Positions 11,865 through 24,400 of a DNA stretch of 64,000 bases are shown here, in pieces. Source of the DNA: Lantana camara (taxonomy: Eukaryota; Streptophyta; Magnoliopsida; Lamiales; Verbenaceae); assembly GCA_037501455.1 (NCBI GenBank), contig CM074863.1, positions 11,032,001 through 11,096,000 on the forward strand, given 5' to 3'. The notes under the pieces were generated by a model. It did not search any database. It had not been told where the DNA came from and worked only from the letters and a program-made list of their open reading frames with translations. Position 1 is the first letter of the stretch. Each line of letters starts with the position of its first letter. The position numbers were made by a program, and so were the translations under genes.

Positions 11865-13360
11865 GTATACGTATGAAAAAGGTCAATTTAGAAATATTAA
11901 TATTTTATAAGAATATTATTGTCAAATAGAATTTTAACTAACCGTATAATCTATAAGCAGAATCCAGAAGCATGGTCTGTGCTACTTCTGGATTCTGGCT
12001 TATTTCTACTTAAAATAAGTAGAAGTGGGTGTTCCAAACACTCCGAAGCACTTATCTCATAAGTGCTTATTTTTAGAGTTTGCAAACACTCCCATAGATA
12101 ATTATTAACTTTAGTATAGAGTTAAATAATATTAATTCGATTAAATTTATGAAATTAATCTTGACTTTTATTAAGACAATCAATTTATTTACCAAAAAAA
12201 AAAATTTAATTTTTGTTAGATTTTACCATCGAATAAGTTTACATCATCTATGATAATTTATTTTAATTTTAAATTGATCAATATACATATAATCTTTTTG
12301 TTGTCTCGATAAAAAAATATAGGATCATGTCAATTTAAAAAGTGAATCATATTAATTATGTAATTCATTGTTATTATTTGAGAGATATAATGTATCTAAC
12401 TTAAATATTATTTAATAAATGTTGTTTTGTTTTTAATCACAAGATAACCTTCGGTTCTGGCTGGCGAGGCCTCAAGTCTTTGTTACGCCACTTCTGGGCT
12501 TTTCAAGCCTGATAGGTCTGAAATTTGAAAAGAACCTTGAGTTATATAAAAGTATTTAAAAGATTCAATTGTGCAAGTGTAAACTGTGCAGGAGAATAAG
12601 TATCAAACCCACAAGGAAGAAAAATCGAGTACCACTTCATATTGTTCTCTAATCGATACACCAAACAATAATTTAGTAAGATATTACACTATTAAGCACA
12701 AAAACAAAACTAAAGAGATAAATAATTAAATACGAAACAAGAGAAAAATGATTTCGACTTCAATAAATAAGGATGACTTGGGGATGATTAATGTACAATA
12801 CTCGAGTAATGATGGTTGATCTGATGTCAAGGTTTAATCACTCAAATTTTGTATTTTAGCAGGTTAGGTTCAAGTGCTGAAAAAAGATAGTATGGTGATA
12901 ATTTAAACAGTGAGCCATATTAGTTATGTACTAACTATTATTATTTGAAAGATATAATATTTCTAACTCAAATATAGTTTAATAAATAAATTATGCATTA
13001 TGTATAAATCGCAAAATAATATAAATCGCATTATATATATATATATATATATATATAACAATTAGAAAACTACGAGATATACATTCATTTTAATTATAAT
13101 ATGAAACTCTTTTAAAAAGATTAATATACACACACCCAGAAAATCATATTTATATAGTATAATAGAGCAAAATAGTATTGTACACCTCATCATTTTCAGT
13201 TGAACAAGATTAATATACTAGTTCTATTCCTTATGAAAACTAAGGGGTATTACTATATATATTAAAACAAATAATTATAAGTTCTTATCATTCCAAAAGA
13301 AAAGTATATATGAAATGCTCAATGCATGTGATTTTCCAATAATAATTTGTTGAACACTAG
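11865..13360. other. AT-rich intergenic DNA with degraded repeat fragments
   Basis: No gene is supported. A 13-bp inverted repeat hairpin (CAGAATCCAGAAG and its complement) lies at about 11961-11998, followed by sequence resembling hAT-type MITE ends (TTCCAAACACTC, GTTTGCAAACACTC near 12030-12090). A diverged direct duplication of about 75 bp is seen at 12346-12420 and 12910-12985. A (TA)n run is at about 13031-13057. The stretch 12440-12860 is GC-richer and looks like an old transposon remnant I could not identify. Confidence 0.6.
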
Positions 13361-13369
13361 TTTATTTAA

Positions 13370-13676
13370 GGGTAAATTACAGATACTCCCCCGTCCTTTG
13401 GGCCTTGGGGCGGATTGCCCCCCTGTACTTTGATTTTGGGCGATTTCCTCCCTAACCTTTGATAAATGTTACACTTTCCCCCTTTACGACGTTTCGATAC
13501 TTTCCCCCTTTACGACGTTTCCGGCGGCATCTTTGAGGAATATTCCGTCCACGAAACGTCGTAAAGGGGGAAAGTGTAACATTTATCAAAGGTTAGGGGG
13601 GAAATCACCCAAAATCAAAGTACAGGGGGCAATCCGCCCCAAGGCCCAAAGGACGGGGGGTATCTGTAATTTACCC
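13370..13676. mobile_element. Mutator-like MITE with perfect 9-bp TSD
   Basis: A 307-bp element whose two halves are near-complete inverted repeats: ends GGGTAAATTACAGATAC and GTATCTGTAATTTACCC, with matching inner arms running almost to the centre. It is flanked by identical 9-bp duplicates TTTATTTAA at 13361-13369 and 13677-13685. A 9-bp TSD with long inverted arms is characteristic of Mutator-like non-autonomous elements. No coding capacity. Perfect TSD and high arm identity suggest recent movement. Confidence 0.9.
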
Positions 13677-13685
13677 TTTATTTAA

Positions 13686-14515
13686 TGAAAAACAAATCAA
13701 AATAAAAAGGGTATTTAAGATATAGAAATAAAAAAATTATTATTATCCATGTTAGAATAATTTTAAGGTTTTTAAATTATTATATATGTCCATTTCAGTC
13801 TAGGTAGTTTAGTAATTCAAATTAATTTAAGTGTGTTCTAGTTATACATTAAATTTGCCACAGCTATATATATATATATATATATATATATTTGGTATCA
13901 GCCACAATTGTACTGATGCTTTGTATGTTAAATAATCCGTAATGAACAATATTTGATAAGCACATTTAAAGAATTCGAATTCATTAAATCTTCTCTCAAA
14001 GAATCCAATACTAACTTGAGCGTTGGAGGGGCGTCGACGGCTAAAACCCCAATTATTTTAACCCTTAGGTGTTAAGTGTTTGCAGGTCAAGAGAACTCAC
14101 GTTATAAATTCTTGACAAGTCGGACTAAGAAGGACAATCAGCTCGACCAAATTTTAGCACGATCAAAATGAATAAATAAATAAATCTAACTTTTATTTTA
14201 TTTTCTCTTAAAATTTAAATCAAATATATAATAACTTTATACCAACAAAATAGAGCATAACTAAATTACTCATGTAACTCAAAGATTATATTTAGGTAGA
14301 TAATTTTAAGGTTTTTGAATTATTATATGTGTAAATGTCTACTTTATTCTAACTTAATTCAATAATTTATTTATTTTTAAACTATATATTAAATTTACAA
14401 CCATTATAATTAAGAATTTGTAATTTAGTATATAAAATATTAAAATATTATAACTTTTATTGAGTATCTCATACTAAATACATAAATGTACCTATTTTAA
14501 TATAGTACCTAACTC

Positions 14516-14576
<61 letters not shown>

Positions 14577-15134
14577 AAAATTGATTATTAATTATTTTAA
14601 TATATTATGCACATAAGGTGGGTGTGGAAAAAATATTTTATTGTTATTTTAAAATAAAACTATTGATTATTATTCTATTTTAACTTTATTTATCTAAGTT
14701 TTTAATATATATGTGTATATGTAGTTGTGTATTCGAAAAATGAAATAAAAAATATTTAAAAAATACAAAGAATAATAAAAAAAATAATTAAAATGGATGT
14801 CATATTATAGCTTACATTCACTCAAATTAAACAAAATAAATTTTAACTTTAAAATACTTAATAAATTTATTAAAAATGTCCATTAAAAATATAAGTGATT
14901 TTTTAAAAATAAAATATTAAAGAGAAGGTGAGTGATTGCATATATAATTTAAAATTACACAATATTTAAAATTTATTAAAAAAATAATATAGTACAATCT
15001 TGTACAGACCGACCTCATGTGAGGTCAGTACAGATTGAACTTTTGTTAGACATCCCCTAATAGTTAACATTTCATCGATACATGTTTTTCGTTCTACTAT
15101 TCATTTATTTTTAAGTTCGAACCGAGCGACAATG
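13686..15134. other. AT-rich intergenic DNA; right end is one copy of a segmental duplication
   Basis: No gene is seen up to 15140. (TA)n runs lie at about 13865-13891 and 14517-14573. From about 14740 onward the sequence is a clear paralogue of 30650-31150, forming the downstream flank of family A copy A1. The site ATGTCATATTATAGC near 14796-14812 is the empty counterpart of a SINE insertion at 30718-30830. Confidence 0.7.
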
Positions 15135-15140
15135 TCATGA

Positions 15141-15786
15141 TCAAGGAAACACCCCCCTTGCCATGAACAAATCAATCATCATCTGAGTCCTCGTAATGGC
15201 ACCTCGCCGTATCTGCTGCAACAACCACTCATAATACACGACATCGCGCATGCGCCTATCGACTTCCACATACCAATGATAAGCAATTAAAGTGCCACTC
15301 AGCCCCACCAACTTCAACCCAATAATAAGCTGGCTTGCATAACTCCCATCTTTCCCGCACCACAAGTCCCAAAATACACTCCCCGTCAAACTCAAGCTAA
15401 TGCCGTTGTCATCAGCCACCGTTAACGAAGTCGGTGGCTTTGGGACGAGGGCCGGGATCATGTAAACCACCCAAGCAACTGGAGATATCCATTTTCTGTA
15501 CCCTAATTCAAAAAAGACCAACTCCGAGCTAGAGTTCCACGACGCCGGTTTCCATATATAAAAATACAACGAATGATTTTGGTTTTCGTATTGAAGTAGC
15601 TTTCGTGGCGATAGTTTTGGGAAAATGAATTAACGGTCAAGAGAAAAACCGTGGCTACGGTTGCTAAGATCGGAAGAGGGTTCCACGATGAGATAAGACA
15701 TCTGCAATTATGTGAAACCCTAGTACGCTGTTCGTCATCCATGTGAGCAACCAGAAAGTTTCCTCCCATGCTTCTGCCGTTGGTAT
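15141..15786 (-). pseudogene. Family A membrane-protein copy A1 (dead)
   Basis: Sequence related to the intact family A genes at 41661-45951. Two frames are needed: the N-terminal half (LPILATVATVFLLTVNSFSQNYRHESYF) and the C-terminal half (ELVFFELGYRKWISPVAWVVYMIPAL ... MARGVFP, stop 15141-15143), with the frame broken near 15550. The ATG conserved in intact copies is ACG here (near 15779), and the leader carries a short deletion. The same lesions occur in copy A2, so both descend from an already dead gene. It lies about 230 bp downstream of the O-methyltransferase gene, same strand. Confidence 0.85.
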
Positions 15787-16011
15787 TAATTAGAAATGTA
15801 CACTTATCTAATTATCTTATATGTAAGGCTAATTACACTGATAAATCCAAAAGTAAAAAGATGACTTAAAAAAACAAAAAAAATTTAATAAATGAAAATA
15901 TGTTATTCATCAAGGCAAAGAAGAGTACATCCCAAGTCTTCTAAAGCTTTTTAGATTTTTTTCTTGTTTTTTGGCTAAATCCAAACAAACATTGATTATT
16001 ACAAGTCTTGG

Positions 16012-17058
16012 TTACTTCTGAAATTCCATAATCCAGGTATTATAAGTAGCATAAATTTTAATGAACTGTCTGAAGCCAGCTTTCCTAGCCAAGACTTGAA
16101 ATTCCATTTCAGTTCTCTCTTTCCCGCCTGGATTGATGCCCATCATAATCACGTCAGCACGAGTTGCATCCCTGGAACTCAGCCCACTATCGGGGTCCTC
16201 TGGGAGAACAGCTTCTGCAACAATCACTTTTCCGTTTTCAGGAAGTGCTTCGTAGCAGTTTTTCAACAGCTTCTCGCAGTGTGCATCGCTCCAGTTGTGG
16301 CAAATCCACTGCAATACATATAGGACGAAAGTGTAATTTCAATAAAACCTATAACTATAACTATAACTATCATGTATATATAACACTTGTAGTTGTAAAT
16401 GTTTACGCCTTCATAAAAATGGCTTCCGCTTTCGGCACGCTAACGAACATGTCGCCGGCGATGTGCTCCACCCCTGCACGAGTGTAAGTTCTGCTTGTTA
16501 GTTATTTTCCGGGGCGGTCTCTGCTTCAAAACTTTAATTTTATGAAGAAAAAAATAGACAATGACGACGCACCTGGATAAGGTTGGGCATTTTGGATGAC
16601 ATGGGGCAAGTCAAAATTAATGCCTTCAATTGAAGGGTACTTGGAAATAATCATGTTGAGTGATGCCCCGGTTCCACCAGCAACATCCACGAGAGATGTG
16701 AGGCCCTCGAATCCTTTGTAATTTTCCAGAATTTTTTTCATGAAAATGGTTGATTGTTCAAACATGGCTTGGTTGAAAATATCGTTAGCTCTTGAATCAG
16801 TAGCCAAATAACCAAAGATGTTCATAGAACCATATGCTTTGTCGAATAAATTCCCCCCTTCAAGAACCCCATCTTTTAAGTGATACCTACGAATTTAACT
16901 TGAGTCAATTTCAAGAGAATTTAAAGTTAATTGATTTTATATATTAATATTACTTTGTCAACAGGGGGTTGGTCAAGTGGTTTGAGGGTTCTTTCTCGAA
17001 GGTAAGGTCCCGGGTTCAAATCCCTTGGACCACTTGGGAGGATGTGTGTGATAAAAAA

Positions 17059-17089
<31 letters not shown>

Positions 17090-18276
17090 ATATATATATA
17101 TATATATTAATATTACTTTTGGAAGATTGTGTCGGTTGTTCTGAAAAATACGTTGACAACTACGTATTTTTGGATATTTTACACACCATATATATTTGAC
17201 CTATTAAAAGTATATAAAACAAGGTAAAAGAGAAAAGAAAAAAGTATATAAAACATAACTAGAAACTGTCTTTTGTTGGCCAAGTAGTAATAATAATAAA
17301 TAATTGGTCGTGTTTCAAGAGATTTTTTTCCTCTATCTTCATTTTAACTTCAATAGACTTATACATCCGATTGAAGACTCAAATATAAAATCCACTCCAC
17401 TATTTTAGGACCAGAGAAAAAATTGAGCTCATTGTCGATTAGAACTGATGTACTAGGAATCAATTGGTACAATATGATGCCAAATATCGGAATGATATCA
17501 TGTCACATCAATAATAATATATAGTAACAATAATAATGATAATAAATTACTTGTACTAGGTATCAATTGGTACAATATGATGCCAAATATCGAAATGATA
17601 TCATATCACATCAATAATAATATATAGTAATAATAATAATGATAATAAATTACTTGTTAACTTTATTTTAATTTAAAAAAAAATATATACATGGATTTGA
17701 GAGACACTTTAATATTTAGGAAAATTCTAATATGTGTATTAAGGAAGGAAATTTTTTATTCACAGGAATTTAGGACCTAAAATAATATTTTTCCATAAAT
17801 TATGTAATAAAACATGTGTGATAATCACTTTATTACCAGGGCTCAATGAAGACCTTGTCGCCACCCAGGAGTGAAAAAGGTGCTACAGAAACTTCATCTT
17901 CATTTCTTGTAAAAAACTTACCGACCGCCGCAAGGGAGTAGCGCCGCTCAACGCCGCCGTTGCTCAGCCTTTTCAGGCTGCAATTCAGAACAGAGTTTGC
18001 GGCCAGGAGGCGGAGCATTCTATCGATCATGTGAGCTGCATCAGGATTGTTCGTCGGAAGCTGAGCAGCAAGCTCAGAAGCAGAAGCAGAAGCTGATGAT
18101 GACCCAGCTGCTTTCTTGATGAGTTCGAGAAGCTGAAGCTCTATGACGGCTTTCAGTACCAACGGAAGCACTATCCCAGAAGCTAGCTGCCACGCTAATA
18201 TGCAAGCCTCTTCTTCTTCGTTGGATTGATCGTCATTCATAGAATAATTACAGATTGTTTTGCTTTTCAAATCCAT
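16012..18276 (-). CDS. COMT-family O-methyltransferase, four exons
   Basis: Predicted S-adenosyl-methionine-dependent O-methyltransferase of the caffeate/flavonoid (COMT) plant family, cytosolic. Exons by eye: 18276-17837, 16886-16573, 16473-16409, 16308-16012, joining in frame to 371 aa (359 aa if translation starts at the second ATG, 18240). Exon 1 carries the dimerisation region ([24 protein letters not shown]). Exon 2 holds the SAM motif [15 protein letters not shown], with VDVAGGTG where VDVGGGTG is usual, and FDLPHVI. Exons 3-4 hold [16 protein letters not shown] and [11 protein letters not shown], whose His is the catalytic base in this family. The end is [14 protein letters not shown]. 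The exon 3 donor reads AAG|GC, an apparent GC-AG intron. Intron 1 carries a SINE and a tandem duplication. The substrate cannot be told from sequence. Confidence 0.88.
16957..17103 (+). mobile_element. tRNA-derived SINE in the O-methyltransferase intron
   Basis: The head GTCAACAGGGGGTTGGTCAA contains a polymerase III A-box-like motif (TGGTCAAGTGG) followed by a B box (GGTTCAAATCC) near 17013. The tail is (AAAT)n and (TA)n. It is flanked by identical 16-bp duplicates ATATTAATATTACTTT at 16941-16956 and 17104-17119. A closely similar copy lies at 30718-30830 in the other orientation, which defines a family. It is not a functional tRNA gene: there is no acceptor-stem pairing. Confidence 0.9.
17449..17660. 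repeat. Tandem duplication of about 106 bp within the intron
   Basis: Two adjacent copies begin TGTACTAGGAATCAATTGG and TGTACTAGGTATCAATTGG and run through similar AATAAT-rich tails ending in AAATTACTTGT. They differ at a handful of positions. The duplication lies in intron 1 of the O-methyltransferase gene and has no evident function. Confidence 0.85.
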
Positions 18277-19065
18277 GTTCGATCTGCTAGCTTCTGTAAA
18301 GCTACAACCGGTAAACAGTGACTGCAAAGGCTGAATTTTTATACTGAAAAATGTTGGAGGTAGTTGAGAATAAATAATGATTTTTGTATGGAGCTCCTCA
18401 CAAAACATTTCTAATTGCTAAAAAACGACTTCATCATGATCTAATTAGTATAGTGATCCTAAAACAATGATTTTTGTCGTATTTATATTAATTCCTAAGA
18501 GTACTATTTATTTCATTTCCGGCCTTACCCTTACCTAACCCTTACCTAACAATACTATGTCTTGACTTTTATCACCGTAGTGTTAAATTAAAGGTTCTGT
18601 ATGGGACCTTGTATTTTAAAGGGTGTTTTCTAGACTTTAAGTTTAATTAGGTATTGCATGTTGAAAATAAGTTTTAAAGTCACCTTTTATTTTAGGGGGA
18701 GCTAGTGTTAAGTAATTATTAGCATAGAAAATTTTACTTTGCTCTCTAAAATAATGAGAAAATTTCAGCAAAATACCATGTGTATACGAATATATCACAA
18801 AAAATAATGTCAAAAAAAAAAAACTTTTAAATATCCTTATGTTTTTCAAAATATACACTGAAAACCTTACGACGAGGTAGTGCACTTCATAGATGTTGAC
18901 TGCGATTGAAATTAAAATTTTCTTTATTTTTTCAAATAAAATGACTATTTTATAATCTATTATATATATATATACACTGAATGCCCTAGCCTCCACGCTG
19001 CGCCAACCCCTTCACCGTTGGCGCTTCCATCATCAGCCATATACCATCACCACCACCACGGCCAT
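18277..19065. other. Upstream of the O-methyltransferase; AT-rich, with MULE-like GC-rich end
   Basis: No gene is supported. At 18430-18600 there are CTTACCTAAC repeats. Text near 18770-18870 (CAGCAAAATACCATGTG, TTTTTCAAAATATACACTG) resembles termini of the Mutator-like elements found at 36648 and 52643. The CACCACCAC-rich segment 18990-19065 resembles their interiors and resumes at 27351, so the Tekay element 19066-27350 may have landed in an old Mutator-like element. Confidence 0.45.
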
Positions 19066-21305
19066 TGTCACATCCTGAAATTTATTAATAACTAAGTATC
19101 AAACTATACACAACTATTATATTTAAACTACATTACTGACTTGTATTTTAAATCTCTTTAACAATTAAAAAAAATGCTAATTGTAACTAGGTATTTGACT
19201 TGATTTAAAAAGTGTATCTATCCTAAATATTATGCTTCGTAAAAGCACCAAAACTATCAATATTCCTTGGTAGAATAAAATATTACTAGAAATAATATTC
19301 TTTGACTTTGCATTAATTAATAAAATATAGAAACAATTAAAATATTAAAAGAAAAAAAAAATTTACATTCTCTTAGATACGAAACATTTGACACATTCTT
19401 GTAGGAATTAGATATTTTAATAGAAATTCCTAGCCTTTCTGATGTCGGATGACTCCAATGACGAATCTAACACGAACATAATTATTGACGGCCAAAAGTT
19501 TTACACGTTTCAAAGTCGTGTAATTTCTTCAACCAAGAATCAACCTCAATTTTCCTATATAAATACCTCAACCCCTGTCATTCTCAATCAGCCAAACAAG
19601 GTACGGCCTACAACCCTCTTAGTTCTCTTTCTCTAATTTTTTTAACAAACCAACAAAATTCGGCTGCTCTCTTTCCAATTTTAACTATTTTATTCCTGTA
19701 CTCTTTGTCTACTAAATAATTATCATTCTCCACCCATGCACACACAAGTTAAGGTAGTTATGTCCAGTTATCTTCAATATTGTCTATATATATATATGTA
19801 TTATTTCTAAGTATACTTATTTAAAAGGTCACTGTACATGCATCACCGTATGAATTTTCCTTCTGTATATATATTTACACATAAATTACCTGGAATATTA
19901 TGAATTTGTTATAAGAGAAATTATTAATTTAAGTTTCTGTAATAGGCGTCTAACCATAATGTTTTATATGTATTATATAAGATATAATTGTTTCTAAGTG
20001 CAGACATCAAATATATATCTAAATATAATTCTGTAGGGCTAATTTAATGCTAACAGAGAAGGGTTTAGCATTTTCCAAAGTAACTAACATTAACTTTCTT
20101 AATAAATGATGCTACAATTTACTTTCAGTTCGGTAATTTCGGACAGCTATTGTTGCATGCCTATTGCGCTAAATAATAACACTAATGATTACACGAGTAT
20201 TTAGCTAGAAGCTTTGATTAGATACTGACGTAGATTGTTACTGCTGAATATTAGGTAGTCCCGTAGATCAGTCTCCGAATCTCCCAATCGAGTTTAGGCA
20301 TATATCAGGTGAGTGCTTTTAACTTTTCTCGTTGGGGTATTAAACTATTTATATAGTAAATATTCGTGTATGACCAACCCCATTTGTTATGAATTGTTTT
20401 ATAATCCCTTAGATGTATATCTGCATTTTAGGACATATATATTGTTATTTGTCACGATTTGATTATATATATTATCCCCTATTTTAGTTTGTTCGATATA
20501 CTGTATTATCAAATTGGGTGAGCTGGTACTGTTTACTGTTACTGATTGACACCCTCGGGGACGCCCTTGGGAGAGTCGGGCCCAGGTATCGTACAGACGG
20601 GACTATCGGGCAGCACGGGCCGACGGTAGGATCCTCTTTGTCCGATATCATACCGCAGGATTCAATTACATTTACAGTCGGAGGTTGGTTGTAATGGAAT
20701 TGGGTTGGTGTATTGACCCGGGCAGGGGGTACACCTACTGATACTGTTGTCGAGACGATTTCTCGATATTTGGAGGGAAAAGGGATTTGATTGTTCTATT
20801 GATTTTTGGGAAGTAAATGTTGGAGAATTCCTGCTCACCATTGCATCATTTATTTTATTAAAATAATATTCTTTCAGCACGTTTAAATTTCCGTTATTTT
20901 TATTTCATATTGTTTTTGTGATTTTACTATATATATATTCGGCCTCACTAAGTCCTTTTGACTTACAACCCCTTTCTGTTCATTGCCTCAGAATAAGGCA
21001 CCATGTCAGCTCAAACACCAGTAGGAGAATCCGTCGGTAGGAGGCGTCACTTTTTGTTTAAGAAAGTAGGTTTTGTGTACTATAGGTCTAGTTGTAAAAT
21101 AGGGTTCTGAGACGTACTCCATTTTGATCAAGTTGTACTTTTGGGATCGGATATCGTACCGCTTGTAATAATAAGTTTATCTAATATACGCTTCTGCTTA
21201 CTCTTCTAGTTTGATGCTACTGTTATGCGGTGAACGTATTATATAAATTCAATATATAATACGGTCATCAGTGGGCCCCGATCACTCTCTGAGAGGGGTC
21301 CCACA
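19066..21305 (+). repeat. 5' LTR of the second Tekay-type element
   Basis: An LTR of about 2.24 kb with TG...CA ends. It retains about 0.93 kb (about 19316-20255) that is missing from the 3' LTR. The two copies align closely on both sides of the gap. No gene inside. Confidence 0.9.
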
Positions 21306-21309
21306 AAGG

Positions 21310-21321
21310 TGGTATCAGAGC
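21310..21321 (+). other. Primer-binding site (initiator tRNA-Met)
   Basis: TGGTATCAGAGC, four bases after the LTR end, is the complement of the 3' end of plant initiator tRNA-Met, the usual primer of chromoviruses. Confidence 0.92.
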
Positions 21322-21447
21322 GTGGTTTATTATTTAAACCATGTTCCTAGGACGTCTAGTGTGTCAGTTCTAAGATATAGTTGAAACTGAGGATAAGTGG
21401 GAGATTTTATGTTTGCCCCATCCTAATGAATCCAGTTACTTGATTGG

Positions 21448-24400
21448 TTGCAGATGGCCGAAAAACCAGAAATAGGGTACGAAGATCGTGATAGCGTTCC
21501 CCGGGATTACGGTAGGACAGGACCGGGACGCGAAGGAGGCATACAAATTCGTCGGGACTATCCCTCCCTCTACTACTATCCTATAGGCACCGAACCAACC
21601 GGTTTTCTCCCCAGGCAGGTGACTGAAGAGGTTGCACTAGATCGAGACTGTCTTCATAACGAACGCGGTGATGCTAGGGAACTAGCGTGGTACCGCAATA
21701 CACTGGTCGATAATATTTCCAATCAACTCTCGACCGAACAGGCAACGGTCCAAGAACTTTAGGGTCAGCTTCATGCCAAGATAAATGAGCTAACAACCAC
21801 TGAACAACCCCTCCAGGAAAGCAAGGAAAAAGTGGCAACGCTTGAACAAGAGTTACTAGAGAAAGCTATAGAAAGTGAATATTGGCATTACAGGACTGAA
21901 GTCAAGCGCGTCATGCTGCGTGAAAGGGAGAATCAAGTCAGAAGGCTGCAAAACGAACTTCTTGCCCTAAGAGAAGCTCAGCTTGCTGCCCCAGCACAGA
22001 ACATGGAAGTTGAGGAGTCAGTCGTTGAAAATGAAGTCTAGAACTAAACCGACCTTAAGACATGCTAGTGTAGTAAACTATAGGCTTTAGAAATAAAATA
22101 AAGGGTCTCTAGTCTAATCCAATTTTGTTTCACTAGGGTTAGACTTCTTGTATCGGCTAACTACGACCCTTGTGCGTGTAACTGCATTAGCAGTTTTCAT
22201 GTACACTTTTTGGTATGACTATGATATGGTTTGAATATTTCATAATGTGTTAGTTAACTTTCTTTTGCTTAGTTTATAATAGGAATTAAAGAAATCAAGC
22301 AAATTACAAATAAACCTAATAAGGTTAGGGCACCCAACCCTGGAGGACCATATAAGAGGTCTGATCCCCAAAATACTAAACGAGCTCGTATTGAGGGGAA
22401 TAGGGCACCAAATCAGGTAGGGAATATCGAAAAGGGTGGATGTGATTACTGTGGGCATCCAAGCCATGTGGAGTCTAATTGCTGGAGAAAAGAGGGAAAG
22501 TGCATAGCCTGTGGAAGTGACCAACACATGATCAGAGATTGCCCTAAAGCCCGAGGACCAATGCCCAACCAAACAAATCAGAGAGGAAGGGCACCAACCC
22601 AACCAACTGGAAAACCAAAAGTGAGGGCAAGAGCATATGCATTGGAAGGAGAGAAAGGTCTGGACCCAACAGCAGTGGTGGAAGGTACGATTCACATCCT
22701 GAATATTTCTGCGAAGGCATTATATGACCCTGGAGCTACTCATTCTTTTATATCTAACAACCTCATAACACGTTTAAGAATGAAATTAGAATACTCACCA
22801 TATAGCTTTGAGGTTAGTACTCCTATGGGTTCTAGTTATATTAGCGATCGAATTTGGAGAAAATGTCCAGTGAAGATCGCCGACAAGATATACCCAGCAG
22901 ACCTAATAGAATTACCTCTCCAAGGCTACAACTTAATTCTAGGTATGGATTAGCTATATGAACATCAAGCCCAACTAAATTGCTTCACCAAGGAGATTAT
23001 TTTAGGAAGCAATAACCCATCTAAATCTGAAACCCTACATGCTGTAGCACAAACCCTTCCGCTGATCTCGGTATCTGAATCTAAGAAATACATTAAACAA
23101 GGAGCTATGTGATTTATCGCATACCTACTCAATAAGTCAAAGGATCAAGTGAAGATTGAGGAAGTACCAGTAGTAAATGAGTTCCTTAAGGTGTTTCCAG
23201 AGAATTTAAACTCTTTACCTCCAACCGAAGAGATTGAGTTTGTGATTGACATTATATAGAAAGTGGAGTCTTACTCAAAGACACCATATCGAACGGCCTC
23301 AGCGGAGCTGAAAGAATTGAAGAATCAACTGAACGAATTAATAAAGTGTGGATACATTCGGCCTAGCACATCGCCTTGGGGAGCACCTGTGCTTTTCGTT
23401 AAGAAGAAAGATGGGACGATTCGAATGTGTATTGACTATCGAGAGTTAAATTGTATGACTGTCAAGAACAAGTACCCACTACCCCACATAGAGGAATTAT
23501 TTGATCTCTTACAAGGGTCACAAGTTCACTCGAAATTAGACTTGAGACAGGGGTACTATCAATTGAGGGTTCGGGAAGAAGATATTCCCGAATTCGTTGT
23601 CATGCCTTTTGGATTGACCAATGCCCCTGCATCTTTTATGGATATGATGCACTGAGTTTTTCGACCCTATTTGGATCAATTCGTGGTTATCTTTATCAAA
23701 GACATCTTGGTTTGCAAACGATGAAGGACAATAAGCTTTACGTGAAATTCAGTAAATGTGAATTGTGGTTGGAAAAGGTAATCTTTTTAGGTCACACAAT
23801 CTCTAAGAATGGGATTGAAGTCGACCCCTCTAAAGTTGAGGCAATTAATAATTGGAAGCGACCAACAACACCTATGGAGGTCAGAAGTTTTCTGGGTCTT
23901 ACAGGTTATTATCGTCGCTTCGTACAAGACTTCTCTAAGATTGCTGAGCCCCTAACAAAACTGACTCGCAAGGACTCTCCTTATCAATGGACAGAGAAGT
24001 GCGAGGTTAGTTTTCAGGAACTAAAGAAGCGCTTGATGACAACCCCAATATTGGCCTTACCCGATGGGTCAGAAGAATTTATAGTCTACACGGATGCCTC
24101 TAAAGATGCAGAAAGGAAAGATTATAGCCTATGCTTCCCGGAAGCTTCGACCCCACGAGCAAAACTACCCTACCCGTGATCTCGAACTAGCAGCAATCAT
24201 ATTTGCTCTAGCCAAATGGAGGCATTACTCATATGGGACTAGCTTTGAGATATATACAGACCATAAGAGTTTGAAGTATTTGTTTACCCAAAAGGAATTG
24301 AATATGAGGCAAAGGAGATGGATGGAATTTTTGAAGACTATGACAGCCAAATCCTATATCATCCAGGAAAAGCGAACGTGGTAGCAGATGCTCTTAGTCG

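Noticed and set aside
16964..17040. tRNA gene suggested by A and B boxes
   Set aside because: No acceptor-stem pairing or cloverleaf; the flanking TSDs and A-rich tail identify a SINE.
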